Below, one piece after another: positions 25,282 through 34,069 of a stretch of DNA of 50,564 bases (positions within the stretch are counted from its first letter, which is position 1; the number at the start of each line of letters is the position of its first letter). The translations under genes were made by a program, and so were the position numbers. A model generated the notes under the pieces. It made no database searches. It saw only the letters and a program-made list of their open reading frames with translations, and was not told the origin of the DNA. Where the stretch lies: assembly GCA_910575725.1 (NCBI GenBank), contig CAJTFE010000023.1:1-50564 (forward strand). The letters run 5' to 3'. The DNA is from Clostridia bacterium (GTDB taxonomy: Bacteria > Bacillota > Clostridia > Lachnospirales > Lachnospiraceae).

Positions 25282-26115
25282 TTAAGGCTCCAGGTTCACC
25301 ACAACCAGCTCCGGCCGGTTGAAAATCCTCGGGATCGGGGTGCTCTCCCTTGCCAGCCCACGGCTTACAATCATAGTCATATCGCCGCTCGCATACCTTC
25401 CTCCGGCATATTTAGGAAACATGCCCTGATCCGGTGCAAAAACTCCGTTGATAATCCCGGGAAGCCGCCACTGGCCTCCGTGCGCATGGCCGGACAGAAC
25501 CAGATCAAAATTATATGCCCCATAGATGTCTATCCGCTCCGGCCGGTGGGCCAGCAGAATCGTATAAAATCCATTGTCAGCCGTATGCTCCAATTCTTGA
25601 AGCTGCTCTTCTGTCCCTGCCGTTGAATCCGTATATCTTATAACATCCGGATCGGAAATTCCGCAGATATTGATGCACTGCCCCCGAATCCCTATGGTCT
25701 CACTCGTTCCACTCAAAACCGTCACACCATAAGCCCGGAACAAATCCAGAATATCGTCAATCTGATTGCTCCAGTACTCATGGTTTCCTGTCACATAATA
25801 ACAGGGATATCGCTCTGCAATCCCTTTTAGGAGAGCCTCTGTATTGTCATTCGGAATCTTATCATCACAGATATCGCCGCCCAGCAGAATCACATCCGGC
25901 TTTTGTCTGTCAATGGCCTCAATAAGCGTTTTCTGCCCCTCACCATAATTACAGGAATGCAGATCCGTTACCAGAACCACTCGGAGAGGAATGCTTATTT
26001 TATCTGAACAGACAGTATAAGTTCTAATCTTAAGCCTTGTGTCAAAGGCCGCCAGTAATATCAGTAAAATCCCCAACAGCACTGCTGCAAAAACAACTTT
26101 TCTCCGCCGGCTCAC
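25282..26115 (-). CDS. Membrane-anchored calcineurin-like metallophosphoesterase (YkuE-like)
   Basis: 277 residues from a GTG start at 26115, chosen because AAGGAGGAGG sits 3-9 bases upstream; the ATG at 26157 (14 codons earlier) has no ribosome site. One membrane helix near the N-terminus (VVFAAVLLGILLILLAAF), then all metallophosphoesterase blocks: VTDLHSC (D-x-H), GGDICDD (G-D-x-x-D), GNHEYW (G-N-H-E), AHRPER and SGHAHGGQW (G-H-x-H). Two-metal phosphoesterase active site facing outside, or the inner leaflet, as in YkuE/LpxH-like enzymes. Substrate unknown. Confidence 0.88.
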   Translation of the reverse strand: MSRRRKVVFAAVLLGILLILLAAFDTRLKIRTYTVCSDKISIPLRVVLVTDLHSCNYGEGQKTLIEAIDRQKPDVILLGGDICDDKIPNDNTEALLKGIAERYPCYYVTGNHEYWSNQIDDILDLFRAYGVTVLSGTSETIGIRGQCINICGISDPDVIRYTDSTAGTEEQLQELEHTADNGFYTILLAHRPERIDIYGAYNFDLVLSGHAHGGQWRLPGIINGVFAPDQGMFPKYAGGRYASGDMTMIVSRGLARESTPIPRIFNRPELVVVNLEP

Positions 26116-26164
26116 CGACCTCCTCCTTCCCATCCAAATCCGCTGTACACAGTCCATGATATGC

Positions 26165-26211
26165 AGACCCGATATCCGTTTTCCAACTCAATAAACGCTG
26201 ATATCGGGCAG
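26165..26211 (-). terminator. Hairpin between the M15 peptidase and phosphoesterase genes
   Basis: CCCGATATC (26168-26176) pairs with GATATCGGG (26199-26207) with an inner CGTTT/AAACG stem. It follows the M15 gene stop by about 15 bases. No T tract, so it may be an imperfect terminator or mRNA-processing hairpin. Confidence 0.5.
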
Positions 26212-26224
26212 GAACTACATTTCG

Positions 26225-27064
26225 TTACTCCGAAATCTGAAAATGCTGATAATCCTTCAAGCTCTTCCAGTCTCCTCCCCAGGTAAAACCATGCTGGGAA
26301 AAAAGCTGCCAGCACAGATCTCCGTCCTTTCCGATCTTGTGCGGAAAGTCTGCCTCCCGATCGGCATAAGGCTCGCTGCCTTCGGGAGAAATGTGCTCCA
26401 CGCCCCCGGGATAAGTCACATAGGGATTGTAAAAAGGATTGATATCAATGGCAAGCCCGTATGCATGACGGGAAAGCTTTTTACTCCCTTCCACAACCCG
26501 GTAATTAAAGGCGGATGTGTTGTTGTCAAGAAGGGAGGCATGATCATCTCCGCCGTAATCATCAATCAACCGCATCTTTTCAATCTGATACCCGTTTTCG
26601 TAAAGGGTCTGGAAAATCTCCAGTATTGTATCTGCAATGGATGCGTGGACGATAAGCTCTCCCACATGGGTCTGCTCGTCAAAGCCCACGTACAAAAGCC
26701 GAAGGTAGCGCAGATCCGCAAGAGCAATGTCCTCATTTTCCACATAAGAGACACCATCCATCCTGGCAAATACCTCCTGTGGAATCTCCTGTGCGTAAAA
26801 AAGGGACGAAATCTCTTCCCCGGTCAGCTCCTGCTCCACCACCGTTCCGGACATGCAGGTGCGGTAATCCGGCTCTTCCTCTTCCGGCTCCTCAAGCCCG
26901 GCATCTTCCAAGCCCATATTTTCTGAGCCCGCATTTTCCAGGCCAGCCTCCTGCTCCTGCCTGCTCTCAGTTTTCGCTTCATTTTTATCCTGCCGGCAGC
27001 TGCACAGCAGGCAAATGGCCATTCCTATAACAGAAATGACCATTTTGATAGAATTTCCCTTCAT
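26225..27064 (-). CDS. M15-family D-Ala-D-Ala carboxypeptidase-like lipoprotein
   Basis: 279 residues. A lipoprotein signal ends ICLLCSC, so Cys would be lipidated. A Glu-rich spacer (about 25-65) is followed by a VanY/M15-type domain. Zinc ligands are visible in SRHAYGLAIDINPF (His and Asp) and in the C-terminal DYQHFQ (His), with WGGDW between. M15 enzymes cut D-Ala-D-Ala or related peptidoglycan stems. The start follows the asd stop by 4 bases with AAAGG inside asd, so they are one operon, though no functional link between them is evident. Confidence 0.85.
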   Translation of the reverse strand: MKGNSIKMVISVIGMAICLLCSCRQDKNEAKTESRQEQEAGLENAGSENMGLEDAGLEEPEEEEPDYRTCMSGTVVEQELTGEEISSLFYAQEIPQEVFARMDGVSYVENEDIALADLRYLRLLYVGFDEQTHVGELIVHASIADTILEIFQTLYENGYQIEKMRLIDDYGGDDHASLLDNNTSAFNYRVVEGSKKLSRHAYGLAIDINPFYNPYVTYPGGVEHISPEGSEPYADREADFPHKIGKDGDLCWQLFSQHGFTWGGDWKSLKDYQHFQISE

Positions 27065-27068
27065 CTAT

Positions 27069-28157
27069 TTAACCTTTCGCCCGAATATATCCCTGTGCCT
27101 TCAAAAACTCTGCGCAGAGAACAGATCCGCCGGCCGCACCCCGGACAGTGTTATGGGAAAGACCCACAAACTTCCAGTCATAGACATGATCCTCACGGAT
27201 TCTTCCGATGGAAATCCCCATCCCCCTCTCAAAGTCCACATCCAGCTTCACCTGAGGACGGTTATCTTCCTCCATATACTGGATAAACTGCTTCGGCGCG
27301 CTGGGCAGTTCAAGCTCCTGGGGCAGTCCCCGGTAGCTGGTAAGCTTCTCTATCAGCTGTTCCTTCGTAACTTTTTTGCGGAACTTCACAAACACAGCCG
27401 CCGTGTGGCCGTTCAGCACAGGAACACGGATGCACTGGCAGGTGATAACCGGCTCCTTGGCAAGCTTAATCTCACCGTCCTCACAGATTCCCAGAACACG
27501 TAAGGGCTCCTTCTCGCTCTTCTCCTCCTCGCCGCCGATGTAAGGTATCACATTCTCCACCATCTCCGGCCAATCCCTGAAGGTTTTTCCGGCTCCGGAA
27601 ATTGCCTGGTATGTAGTCGCCACTACCTCATAGGGCTCAAACTCCTCCCAAGCCTTCAGGGCCGGGGTGTAAGACTGAATGGAGCAATTGGGCTTCACGG
27701 CTATAAAGCCTCTCTTCGTTCCCAGACGCTTCTTCTGCTCCTCGATAATCTTCACATGCTCCGGATTGATCTCCGGAATGATCATAGGTACGTCCGGAGT
27801 CCAGCGGTGAGCGCTGTTGTTGGAAACTACCGGAGTCTCGGTCTTTGCGTAGGCTTCCTCGATGGCCTTGATCTCGTCCTTGGTCATATCAACGGCGCTG
27901 AATACAAAGTCCACCTCCGCAGCAACCTTCTCCACCTCGTTTACATTCATAACGATAAGCTTCTTCACGGCCTCCGGCATGGGGGTGTCCATCTTCCAGC
28001 GGCCGCCCACAGCCTCCTCGTAGGTCTTGCCGGCGCTTCTTTCGCTTGCCGCAATTACCGTAGTCTCGAACCAGGGATGGTTCTCCAGCAGGGAAATAAA
28101 ACGCTGCCCAACCATTCCGGTGCCTCCTAAGATTCCAACTCTCAATCTGTCACTCAT
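27069..28157 (-). CDS. asd: Aspartate-semialdehyde dehydrogenase, archaeal/fungal-like type
   Basis: 362 residues. NADP-dependent reduction of aspartyl phosphate, feeding lysine, threonine and methionine synthesis. [13 protein letters not shown] is the nucleotide-binding loop. The catalytic Cys is in VKPNCSIQ and the catalytic His in VLNGHTAAV. The EINPEHV and QAISGAGK blocks mark the longer archaeal/fungal-like class. The ATG has GGAG 10 bases upstream. Promoter at 28267-28295. No lysine-riboswitch-sized leader (only about 100 bases). Confidence 0.95.
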   Translation of the reverse strand: MSDRLRVGILGGTGMVGQRFISLLENHPWFETTVIAASERSAGKTYEEAVGGRWKMDTPMPEAVKKLIVMNVNEVEKVAAEVDFVFSAVDMTKDEIKAIEEAYAKTETPVVSNNSAHRWTPDVPMIIPEINPEHVKIIEEQKKRLGTKRGFIAVKPNCSIQSYTPALKAWEEFEPYEVVATTYQAISGAGKTFRDWPEMVENVIPYIGGEEEKSEKEPLRVLGICEDGEIKLAKEPVITCQCIRVPVLNGHTAAVFVKFRKKVTKEQLIEKLTSYRGLPQELELPSAPKQFIQYMEEDNRPQVKLDVDFERGMGISIGRIREDHVYDWKFVGLSHNTVRGAAGGSVLCAEFLKAQGYIRAKG

Positions 28158-28266
28158 TTTTCATATTCTCCTCTTGATCCCTCTGATGTACGGTATCCCA
28201 AATCCGCCGCAGGCCGGAAAACACAGCCTGCTAAAGCTTCCCTGGATTACCGCTGTTTTTCTATGT

Positions 28267-28295
28267 ATCCTATCGCATTTTTTGGGAAAATGCAA
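28267..28295 (-). promoter_or_regulatory. Promoter of asd
   Basis: Minus strand TTGCAT (28290-28295), 17-base spacer, TAGGAT (28267-28272). It lies just past the toxin stop, so asd is transcribed apart from the toxin-antitoxin pair. Confidence 0.7.
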
Positions 28296-28322
28296 GTATT
28301 TATTTTCTCACATCTGCCCACC

Positions 28323-28619
28323 TTATCTAACCGCATCATAATGTGACCACATACGAATAACCTTTATTGTTCCTTCATATGCTGTCCCGTCAATAACCGC
28401 AGGCTCATTATATACTTGATAAACCAATCTATGCTGAATATTAATTCTTCTGGAATAATAACCATTTAAATTTCCCACCAGTCCCTCATATGGCGGCGGA
28501 TTTTGAAAAGGATTCTCCGCTATCATATCCAGCAAGGTTTTTGCTTTTAAAACAAGCCCGGCTCCTTTTAGCAGCTTTTTATCCTTGTCTGCCCGTTTAC
28601 TAAATCTAATGATATACAT
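28323..28619 (-). CDS. yoeB: YoeB-family mRNA-interferase toxin
   Basis: 98 residues. Text-book YoeB motifs: [17 protein letters not shown], then QHRLVYQV, and the C-terminal MWSHYD (general base/acid residues Glu, Arg and His of the ribosome-dependent RNase). It cuts mRNA in the ribosomal A site. The ATG is directly adjacent to the antitoxin stop. Confidence 0.9.
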   Translation of the reverse strand: MYIIRFSKRADKDKKLLKGAGLVLKAKTLLDMIAENPFQNPPPYEGLVGNLNGYYSRRINIQHRLVYQVYNEPAVIDGTAYEGTIKVIRMWSHYDAVR

Positions 28620-28874
28620 TTACCATTCCTCATCCGGATTATATACGGAACATTCTTCTAACGGCTCTTTTCCTGCCTCGATAATACTCTCTGCCATACC
28701 CGGTATAGAATTTAAATATAAGGTCTCCTGAATCGCATTCCAATCCTCTTCTGATATGAGAACAGCATTTTTCCCACGATTATTCGTAATTGTAATCGGC
28801 TGGCTGCTGCTGTTAACCTCAGATAGTATTTGATATATATTTTCCCTTGCCTTTGTCACACTAATTGCAGTCAT
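28620..28874 (-). CDS. yefM: Phd/YefM-family antitoxin
   Basis: 84 residues. MTAISVTKARENIYQ and NNRGKNAVLISEEDWNAI are the conserved DNA-binding and dimer blocks; the C-terminal EECSVYNPDEEW is the toxin-binding tail. AAGGAGATG precedes the ATG. The operator overlaps the promoter (28897-28925). Confidence 0.9.
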   Translation of the reverse strand: MTAISVTKARENIYQILSEVNSSSQPITITNNRGKNAVLISEEDWNAIQETLYLNSIPGMAESIIEAGKEPLEECSVYNPDEEW

Positions 28875-28896
28875 GCTGTCATCTCCTTTTTATCGC

Positions 28897-28925
28897 ATTA
28901 TACCGTACGTATTTACGTACATCAA
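28897..28925 (-). promoter_or_regulatory. YefM/YoeB promoter with palindromic operator
   Basis: Minus strand TTGATG (28920-28925), 17-base spacer, TATAAT (28897-28902). The spacer contains the perfect repeat GTACGTA (28905-28911), TT, TACGTAC (28914-28920). E. coli YefM also binds TGTACA-type palindromes over its promoter, so conditional self-repression is likely. The -35 box begins 8 bases after the rnfB stop. Confidence 0.8.
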
Positions 28926-28933
28926 TAATACAT

Positions 28934-29740
28934 TTAAACTTTCTGGCACATCACAGGCCGCACAATCGCTTTCGCCGGGCACTTCTCCATGCACTTCTCA
29001 CAGCCCACGCATTTATCATAATCAATCTGGGCCAGATTATTCTCTACCTGGATGGCCTCTGCCTCACACTGCCTGGTACAGAGCTTACACCCAAGACAGC
29101 CTGCCGCGCATACCTTCTTAACCTCCGGCCCTCTCGCCTTGCTGGAGCAGGCAACGGCAGCCTTCGCATCGCTGCGGATCAGCTCAATGAGGTTCTTGGG
29201 ACAGACAGCGGCACAGCGGCCGCAGCCCGTGCATTTCTCCGGGTCAACCACTGCCGCGCCCTCCTTTACATGGATGGCGTCAAAGGCACAGGCTTCTACG
29301 CAGGAGCCAAAGCCGAGACAGCCGTAGTCGCATTCCCATACCGGCAGGCCGGACAGAACTGCAGACCGGCAGTCGCGGATTCCTACATAATTGCATTTCA
29401 CGGAGGTTTTCCCACAGGTTCCGGCGCAGCGGACAAAGGCTCTTTTCTTCACGGTCTGAACGCTGTCTACTCCCATAATCGCACTGATTTCCCGGATGGC
29501 CTTCTCATTGCAGACCGGACAGACATTTACCTCCGCCTCTCCTCTTACAATGGCGGCCGCAGCCGCATCACAGCCGGCCTGGCCGCAGCCGCCGCAGTTA
29601 TTTCCCGGCAGGCACTCCCGGACAAGGGCTTCTCTCTCGTCCACCTCCACATAGAACTTTTTCCCGGCCGCCACCAACGCAGCGCCAATCAAAAGCCCGA
29701 TCACTCCCACAATAAGAGTCGCTATTACAATTCCCTGCAT
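28934..29740 (-). CDS. rnfB: Rnf complex ferredoxin-like subunit RnfB
   Basis: 268 residues from the second ATG (the ATG two codons earlier is only one base from the AAGGGGG site). An N-terminal membrane helix (GIVIATLIVGVIGLLIGAAL) is followed by the CGGCGQAGC cluster motif. Further four-Cys motifs are CTGCGRCAAVCPK, CLGCKLCTRQC and CVGCEKCMEKCP, plus CDYGCLGFGSC. RnfB accepts electrons from ferredoxin. Last gene of the operon. Confidence 0.95.
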   Translation of the reverse strand: MQGIVIATLIVGVIGLLIGAALVAAGKKFYVEVDEREALVRECLPGNNCGGCGQAGCDAAAAAIVRGEAEVNVCPVCNEKAIREISAIMGVDSVQTVKKRAFVRCAGTCGKTSVKCNYVGIRDCRSAVLSGLPVWECDYGCLGFGSCVEACAFDAIHVKEGAAVVDPEKCTGCGRCAAVCPKNLIELIRSDAKAAVACSSKARGPEVKKVCAAGCLGCKLCTRQCEAEAIQVENNLAQIDYDKCVGCEKCMEKCPAKAIVRPVMCQKV

Positions 29741-29752
29741 TTCCATTCCCCC

Positions 29753-30328
29753 TTATGATAAACCGCCGAATCCCATGAACGCAATCGCCATCAGCACCGC
29801 ACACAGCAGTACAATCGGAGCTCCGCGCAAGGGCGCAGGAATCGCATCCTCGTCAATCCGCTCCCGGATACCGGCCAGAAGCACAATGGCAACCGTGTAG
29901 CCCACAGCCGTTCCAAAGCCTGCCAGAACGCTCTCCAGCAGGTTGTAGCCGTTCTGTACATTGGTCAGCGCCACGCCCAGTACCGCACAGTTCGTCGTAA
30001 TCAGCGGCAGATAGATGCCGAGGGCCTGATAAACAGCCCGTGAGGTTTTCTTCAGGAACATCTCCACCAGCTGCACCAAGGCCGCAATCACCAGAATAAA
30101 TACAATCGTCTTAAGATACGTAAGGTTCAAAGGAAGCAGAACAAAGTCATACAAAAGACTGGCTACTGCAGAGGAAATGGTAATAACGAAGATCACCGCT
30201 CCCCCCAGGCTCGCAGAAGTCTTAATCTGCCTGGACACGCCCAGGAAGGAACAGATGCCCAGAAACTGATTCAGCACCACATTGTTAATCAGCGCCGTTG
30301 AAATCACAATCATAATCAGGGAAGTCAT
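29753..30328 (-). CDS. rnfA: Rnf complex membrane subunit RnfA
   Basis: 191 residues, six membrane helices. NNVVLNQFLGICSFLGVSR near the start and LITTNCAVLGVAL in the middle are typical: the conserved Cys of each half binds an intramembrane iron-sulfur cluster with RnfE. Overlaps rnfE by 4 bases. Confidence 0.95.
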   Translation of the reverse strand: MTSLIMIVISTALINNVVLNQFLGICSFLGVSRQIKTSASLGGAVIFVITISSAVASLLYDFVLLPLNLTYLKTIVFILVIAALVQLVEMFLKKTSRAVYQALGIYLPLITTNCAVLGVALTNVQNGYNLLESVLAGFGTAVGYTVAIVLLAGIRERIDEDAIPAPLRGAPIVLLCAVLMAIAFMGFGGLS

Positions 30329-31005
30329 TTTTCAGTTCCTCCTTCCTTTGTGCCGCAGGATTGCGCACATGAGGCACAGCAGCCGTCGCAGCCCTCCACT
30401 ACCTTATTTGCCCGGGTATTGATATGTACTGCATTCATAATCATCACAATAATCATCAGCACCAGAAACGCTCCCGGCGCCTTGATGAAAATGGCAATGG
30501 GCGGAAAGGCATCCGGCATCACTTCAAAGCCAAAGGCCGTGCCCGCCCCCAAAAGCTCCCGGACAAGGCCAATCACTGTCAGCGCAATGGTAAAGCCAAG
30601 CCCCATTCCAATGCCGTCCATTGCAGAGAGCACAGGCGGATTCTTAGAGGCAAAAGCTTCCGCCCTTCCCAGGATAATACAATTCACCACAATCAGAGGA
30701 ATGTAGATTCCAAGCGCGCTGTAAAGCGCCGGAAGGTAAGCCTCCGTCAAAAGCTCCACCACCGTAACCAGGGAAGCCACAATCACAATGTATGCCGGAA
30801 GCCGGACTTCATCGGGAATCACCTTTCTAAGAAGGGAAATCACCAGATTGGATACGACCAGCACCACCAGGGTAGATACCCCCATGCCGAATCCGTTGAC
30901 AGCCGAGGTGGTAACCGCCAGGGTGGGACACATGCCGAGCATCAGCACCAAAGCCGGATTTTCCTTTAAAATACCATTATAAATACGCTCCATACATGGT
31001 TTCAT
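30325..31005 (-). CDS. rnfE: Rnf complex membrane subunit RnfE
   Basis: 226 residues, six helices. ENPALVLMLGMCPTLAVT and LIVVNCIILGRAEAFA carry the paired cluster Cys. The C-terminus has an added Cys-rich tail (EGCDGCCASCAQSC), about 25 residues longer than the core fold, which might bind metal; this is unusual but not unique. Confidence 0.95.
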   Translation of the reverse strand: MKPCMERIYNGILKENPALVLMLGMCPTLAVTTSAVNGFGMGVSTLVVLVVSNLVISLLRKVIPDEVRLPAYIVIVASLVTVVELLTEAYLPALYSALGIYIPLIVVNCIILGRAEAFASKNPPVLSAMDGIGMGLGFTIALTVIGLVRELLGAGTAFGFEVMPDAFPPIAIFIKAPGAFLVLMIIVMIMNAVHINTRANKVVEGCDGCCASCAQSCGTKEGGTEK

Positions 31006-31017
31006 TTCGTTCCCCCC

Positions 31018-32556
31018 TTATTTGATGTGTGTACCAAAGAAATCCAGAGCCGCATTGACCGCATTCACCACCGCTCCTGAGGAGGTGGAGGCCCCGGACA
31101 CTGTGTCAATCTCATTGTCTGCTGTGGAACCGCCCGCCTTGTTCAAGGTAAACCGCTCCACATTCACCCCGGCAAACTGACCCTTAAACGCCTCCTCTTT
31201 GCAGAGCATACCCATACCGGCCGTCTCATTGATCTCCGTAAAGGCAATGCCGTTGACCGTGCCGTCTGCCAGGATACACACGGACATGGTAATATTGCCC
31301 TCAAAGCCGTCGCCGGTTGTGACGCTGATCACATAGCCCACCGGGGAGCCGCCCGCATCCACGCCCACGGCTGCCTCATTGATATAGGCTTTGCCAAAGT
31401 CTGTGCCGTAAACCCCACCGTCCAAAGCTTCAATGGCGCTGTTTATCTTCTCATCCGAGGTAAAGTCCGCAGCTTCGGGACATACTTCCCGGTAGGAGGC
31501 CGCCTTTGCCTCTGCCTTCTGCACTGCAATCTGATCCTCTGTCATCACGTACACGCTGCTTAAGGCCGCTCCTGCAATCAGCGTAATCACACAGAGAATC
31601 ACGGCGGATTTCGGAATTCCCTTCTTTCCCTTTGAGGGCTTTCTCAGGCCGTAGGGCACGGGAACGGAGATTTCGTCAATCAGGGGAACTGCCATATTTG
31701 CAATGATAATGGCGTAGCTGGCGGAATCCGGCGCACTTCCGTACACCCGGAAAATTCCGCTTAAGATACCGATGAGGCTGCCGAAAATCAACTGTCCTTT
31801 CGGCGTTACCGGACTGGTCACCGGGTCTGTTGCCATAAACAGAGCCCCCATCACAATGCCGCCGGACACCAGGTGAAGCACGATAAATTCCAAATCCAGC
31901 CCATGTCCGCCGAACAATGTCAGGAACACAGAGAAGGATACCAGGACTGCCAGGGGAATTTCATACGTAATAGCCCGGACTGCCAGAAGGTAGATACCGC
32001 CGATACACAGGGCAAGTATAGAGCTTCCGATGACGCCGTTTCCAAAACCTAAGAAGGTTTCCGCCACATTTACCGTCTGCCCGGAGGCAAGAGCCTCCAG
32101 AGGAGTTGCCGAGCTCATTCCGTCCAGGGAAAAATCAGCTACCACGCCGCTGAAGGAAATCAGCAGAAAGCACCTTCCTGCCAGGGCCGGGTTCATAAAA
32201 TTATGTCCGATGCCGCCGAAGAAGCATTTTACAAACAGTATGGCAAAGATGCTTCCCAGACAAGGTACGTAAAGGGGCTCATAGGCAGGAAGGCAGAGTG
32301 CAAGAAGAAGCCCTGTGACGACTGCGCTCCCGTCCTTTACCGTATTGGGCCGTCCGGTAATGCGGTCAAACAGGTATTCTGTCAACACGGCAGACAGAAC
32401 GGAAGCCGCAATCACAAGAAAGGCTCCTGTTCCGTACCGGAAGATGCCGAATACAGCAGCCGGCATCAAGGAGAGAATCACCTGATACATGGCTTTGCCT
32501 GTGGTCAGCTTGTTTCTTACATGCGGACTGGAAGAAACATAATATAATCCATTCAT
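31018..32556 (-). CDS. rnfDG: Fused RnfD-RnfG subunit of the Rnf complex
   Basis: 512 residues. Residues 1-300 are RnfD: polytopic, with the flavinylation site near GMSSATPL (Thr151), GIGHNFMNPALAGR and ATDPVTSPVT. A short basic linker (about 305-316) leads into RnfG: a membrane helix (AVILCVITLIAGAALSSVYV) and an FMN-binding domain with FTEINETAGMG and DTVSGASTSSG. RnfG normally carries covalent FMN on Thr of an SGAT motif; here the residue is Ser490. rnfD and rnfG are separate genes in most Rnf operons. No stop or restart is seen at the junction, so it reads as one protein. Confidence 0.93.
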   Translation of the reverse strand: MNGLYYVSSSPHVRNKLTTGKAMYQVILSLMPAAVFGIFRYGTGAFLVIAASVLSAVLTEYLFDRITGRPNTVKDGSAVVTGLLLALCLPAYEPLYVPCLGSIFAILFVKCFFGGIGHNFMNPALAGRCFLLISFSGVVADFSLDGMSSATPLEALASGQTVNVAETFLGFGNGVIGSSILALCIGGIYLLAVRAITYEIPLAVLVSFSVFLTLFGGHGLDLEFIVLHLVSGGIVMGALFMATDPVTSPVTPKGQLIFGSLIGILSGIFRVYGSAPDSASYAIIIANMAVPLIDEISVPVPYGLRKPSKGKKGIPKSAVILCVITLIAGAALSSVYVMTEDQIAVQKAEAKAASYREVCPEAADFTSDEKINSAIEALDGGVYGTDFGKAYINEAAVGVDAGGSPVGYVISVTTGDGFEGNITMSVCILADGTVNGIAFTEINETAGMGMLCKEEAFKGQFAGVNVERFTLNKAGGSTADNEIDTVSGASTSSGAVVNAVNAALDFFGTHIK

Positions 32557-32569
32557 TGTAAAAGCCCCC

Positions 32570-33904
32570 CTATTTTCTCTTCGCTGCCATAATCTCGGCC
32601 TTTGCCTGTTTAAAGAGCTGCATCAAAGGCCGCTTTGCCGGGCAGATATAGGTGCAGGAGCCGCAGGCGATACACTCTAAGCCGTACAGCTTCTTTTCAT
32701 AACGCTCATAATTCTTCTTTTCTGCGGCAGCGGCCATCATCTGCGGCGTCAGTCCCAAGGGACAGACCTGATTGCAGCGTCCGCAGCGCAGGCAGGCGGT
32801 CTGAACCTTTTCCGCCTCCGCCACCGGATCCGTAGAAAGAACGGTCAGCGCATTGTTATTTTTGCAGACAGGAACTTCCAGGGAGGCAAGGGCTATCCCC
32901 ATCATGGGGCCGCCGCAGAGCATCTTCCTGGCCTCTGCGCCCTCCCGGATGCCTCCGGCTTCCTCAAGAACCTCTGCAAAACTGGTTCCAATCCGCACCA
33001 TCAGGTTGCAGGGATTCTGAACCCCGTCCCCTGACACAGTAAATCCCCTCTCCATCACTGGCTCTGATTTGCACACGGCCCGGTAAATGGCATGAACCGT
33101 GGCCACATTGTCCACCACGCAGCCTGCGTCTGCCGGAAGCATGCCAAGCTTCAGATGCTTTCCTGCCACCACGCTGATAATCGACCGCTCTCCGCCCTGG
33201 GGGTATTTTGTATGTACTGCCTGGACACGCACCTTTTCCTGGCCTGCGCAGGCCTGTTCCATAGCCTTTATGGCCTCCGGTTTATTTTCCTCAATGAGTA
33301 TCACGCCCTCTGCGTTGGGAAACAGCCGCAGCATAATCTTAAGCCCCTCCACAATCCCGCTGCCCTGGGTACGCATAAGCTGATCGTCGCAGGTGATATA
33401 AGGCTCGCACTCTGCTCCGTTGGCTATGACATATTCAATCTCCTGGGGATTTTTCGGCGCAAGCTTGACGTGGGTGGGAAAGCCCGCTCCTCCAAGCCCG
33501 ATGATGCCTGCCGCTTTGATCTTTTCAAGAATCTCCTGACCTGTGAGAGATGCCGCATCTGTTTCCTTTCCAATGCCTTCGGCCAGGGTGTAGTTCCCGT
33601 CATTTTCCACCACGATGCAAGGAACGGCAGATCCTGCCACTGTCCTGCGGTTTTCCACTGCTTTCACTTTGCCGGAGCAGGAGCTGACGATATTGGCCGA
33701 CACAAAGCCGTCTGCCTCTGCAAGAAGCTGGCCTGCAAGAACCAGATCACCCTTCTGCACCACCGGCCTGGCCGGCTTTCCGATATGCTGGTTCAGCGGA
33801 AAGACCAGATCGCCTTTGGGGAGATAAGGGCGGTAAGGCACATTCCTGGCAAACTCCTTTCCGTCCGCCGGGTGCACGCCTCCTTGAAATGTTTTTCTTA
33901 ACAT
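32570..33904 (-). CDS. rnfC: Rnf complex NADH-binding subunit RnfC
   Basis: 444 residues from the ATG at 33904 (a GTG 2 codons earlier is possible). GIIGLGGAGFPTHVK is the NADH/FMN-binding region, related to complex I NuoF. Two four-Cys cluster motifs, CLRCGRCNQVCPLG and CIACGSCTYICP, are near the C-terminus. Peripheral subunit at the NAD+ side. First gene of rnfCDGEAB-type operon; order here C, DG, E, A, B. Spacing to rnfDG is 13 bases. Confidence 0.95.
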   Translation of the reverse strand: MLRKTFQGGVHPADGKEFARNVPYRPYLPKGDLVFPLNQHIGKPARPVVQKGDLVLAGQLLAEADGFVSANIVSSCSGKVKAVENRRTVAGSAVPCIVVENDGNYTLAEGIGKETDAASLTGQEILEKIKAAGIIGLGGAGFPTHVKLAPKNPQEIEYVIANGAECEPYITCDDQLMRTQGSGIVEGLKIMLRLFPNAEGVILIEENKPEAIKAMEQACAGQEKVRVQAVHTKYPQGGERSIISVVAGKHLKLGMLPADAGCVVDNVATVHAIYRAVCKSEPVMERGFTVSGDGVQNPCNLMVRIGTSFAEVLEEAGGIREGAEARKMLCGGPMMGIALASLEVPVCKNNNALTVLSTDPVAEAEKVQTACLRCGRCNQVCPLGLTPQMMAAAAEKKNYERYEKKLYGLECIACGSCTYICPAKRPLMQLFKQAKAEIMAAKRK

Positions 33905-33917
33905 AAGCACTCTTCTT

Positions 33918-33957
33918 TCTATTACAGTTCCGTAATTTGACTCACAATGTTTCCAGT
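33918..33957. repeat. Partial dispersed repeat upstream of rnfC
   Basis: On the minus strand ATTACGGAACTGTAATAG, matching the arm end of the repeats at 18636-18676 and 23193-23295, and, a little upstream, GGAACTGGAAAC. It lies directly before the rnfC ribosome site, as the other copies lie before tgt and spoIIIAD. Confidence 0.5.
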
Positions 33958-33975
33958 TCCCTCTAATATTTTATT

Positions 33976-34004
33976 TATTTAACACTTTACCACATTTAAG
34001 TCAA
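33976..34004 (-). promoter_or_regulatory. Possible promoter of the rnf operon
   Basis: Minus strand TTGACT (33999-34004), 17-base spacer, TAAATA (33976-33981). Strong -35, weak -10. Leader of about 65 bases that contains the repeat fragment. Confidence 0.45.
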
Positions 34005-34069
34005 AAAATCCACTACTGAATTCCTGCCGCCAAACTGCTGCTTTTCAAATCCGGCATGCCAAGCCCCGC

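Noticed and set aside
26116..26157. ATG at 26157 as the phosphoesterase start
   Set aside because: No ribosome site; the GTG at 26115 has AAGGAGGAGG at good spacing. The longer form remains possible.
28158..28266. Lysine riboswitch upstream of asd
   Set aside because: The leader is only about 100 bases, too short for the lysine aptamer, and the core motifs are not seen.
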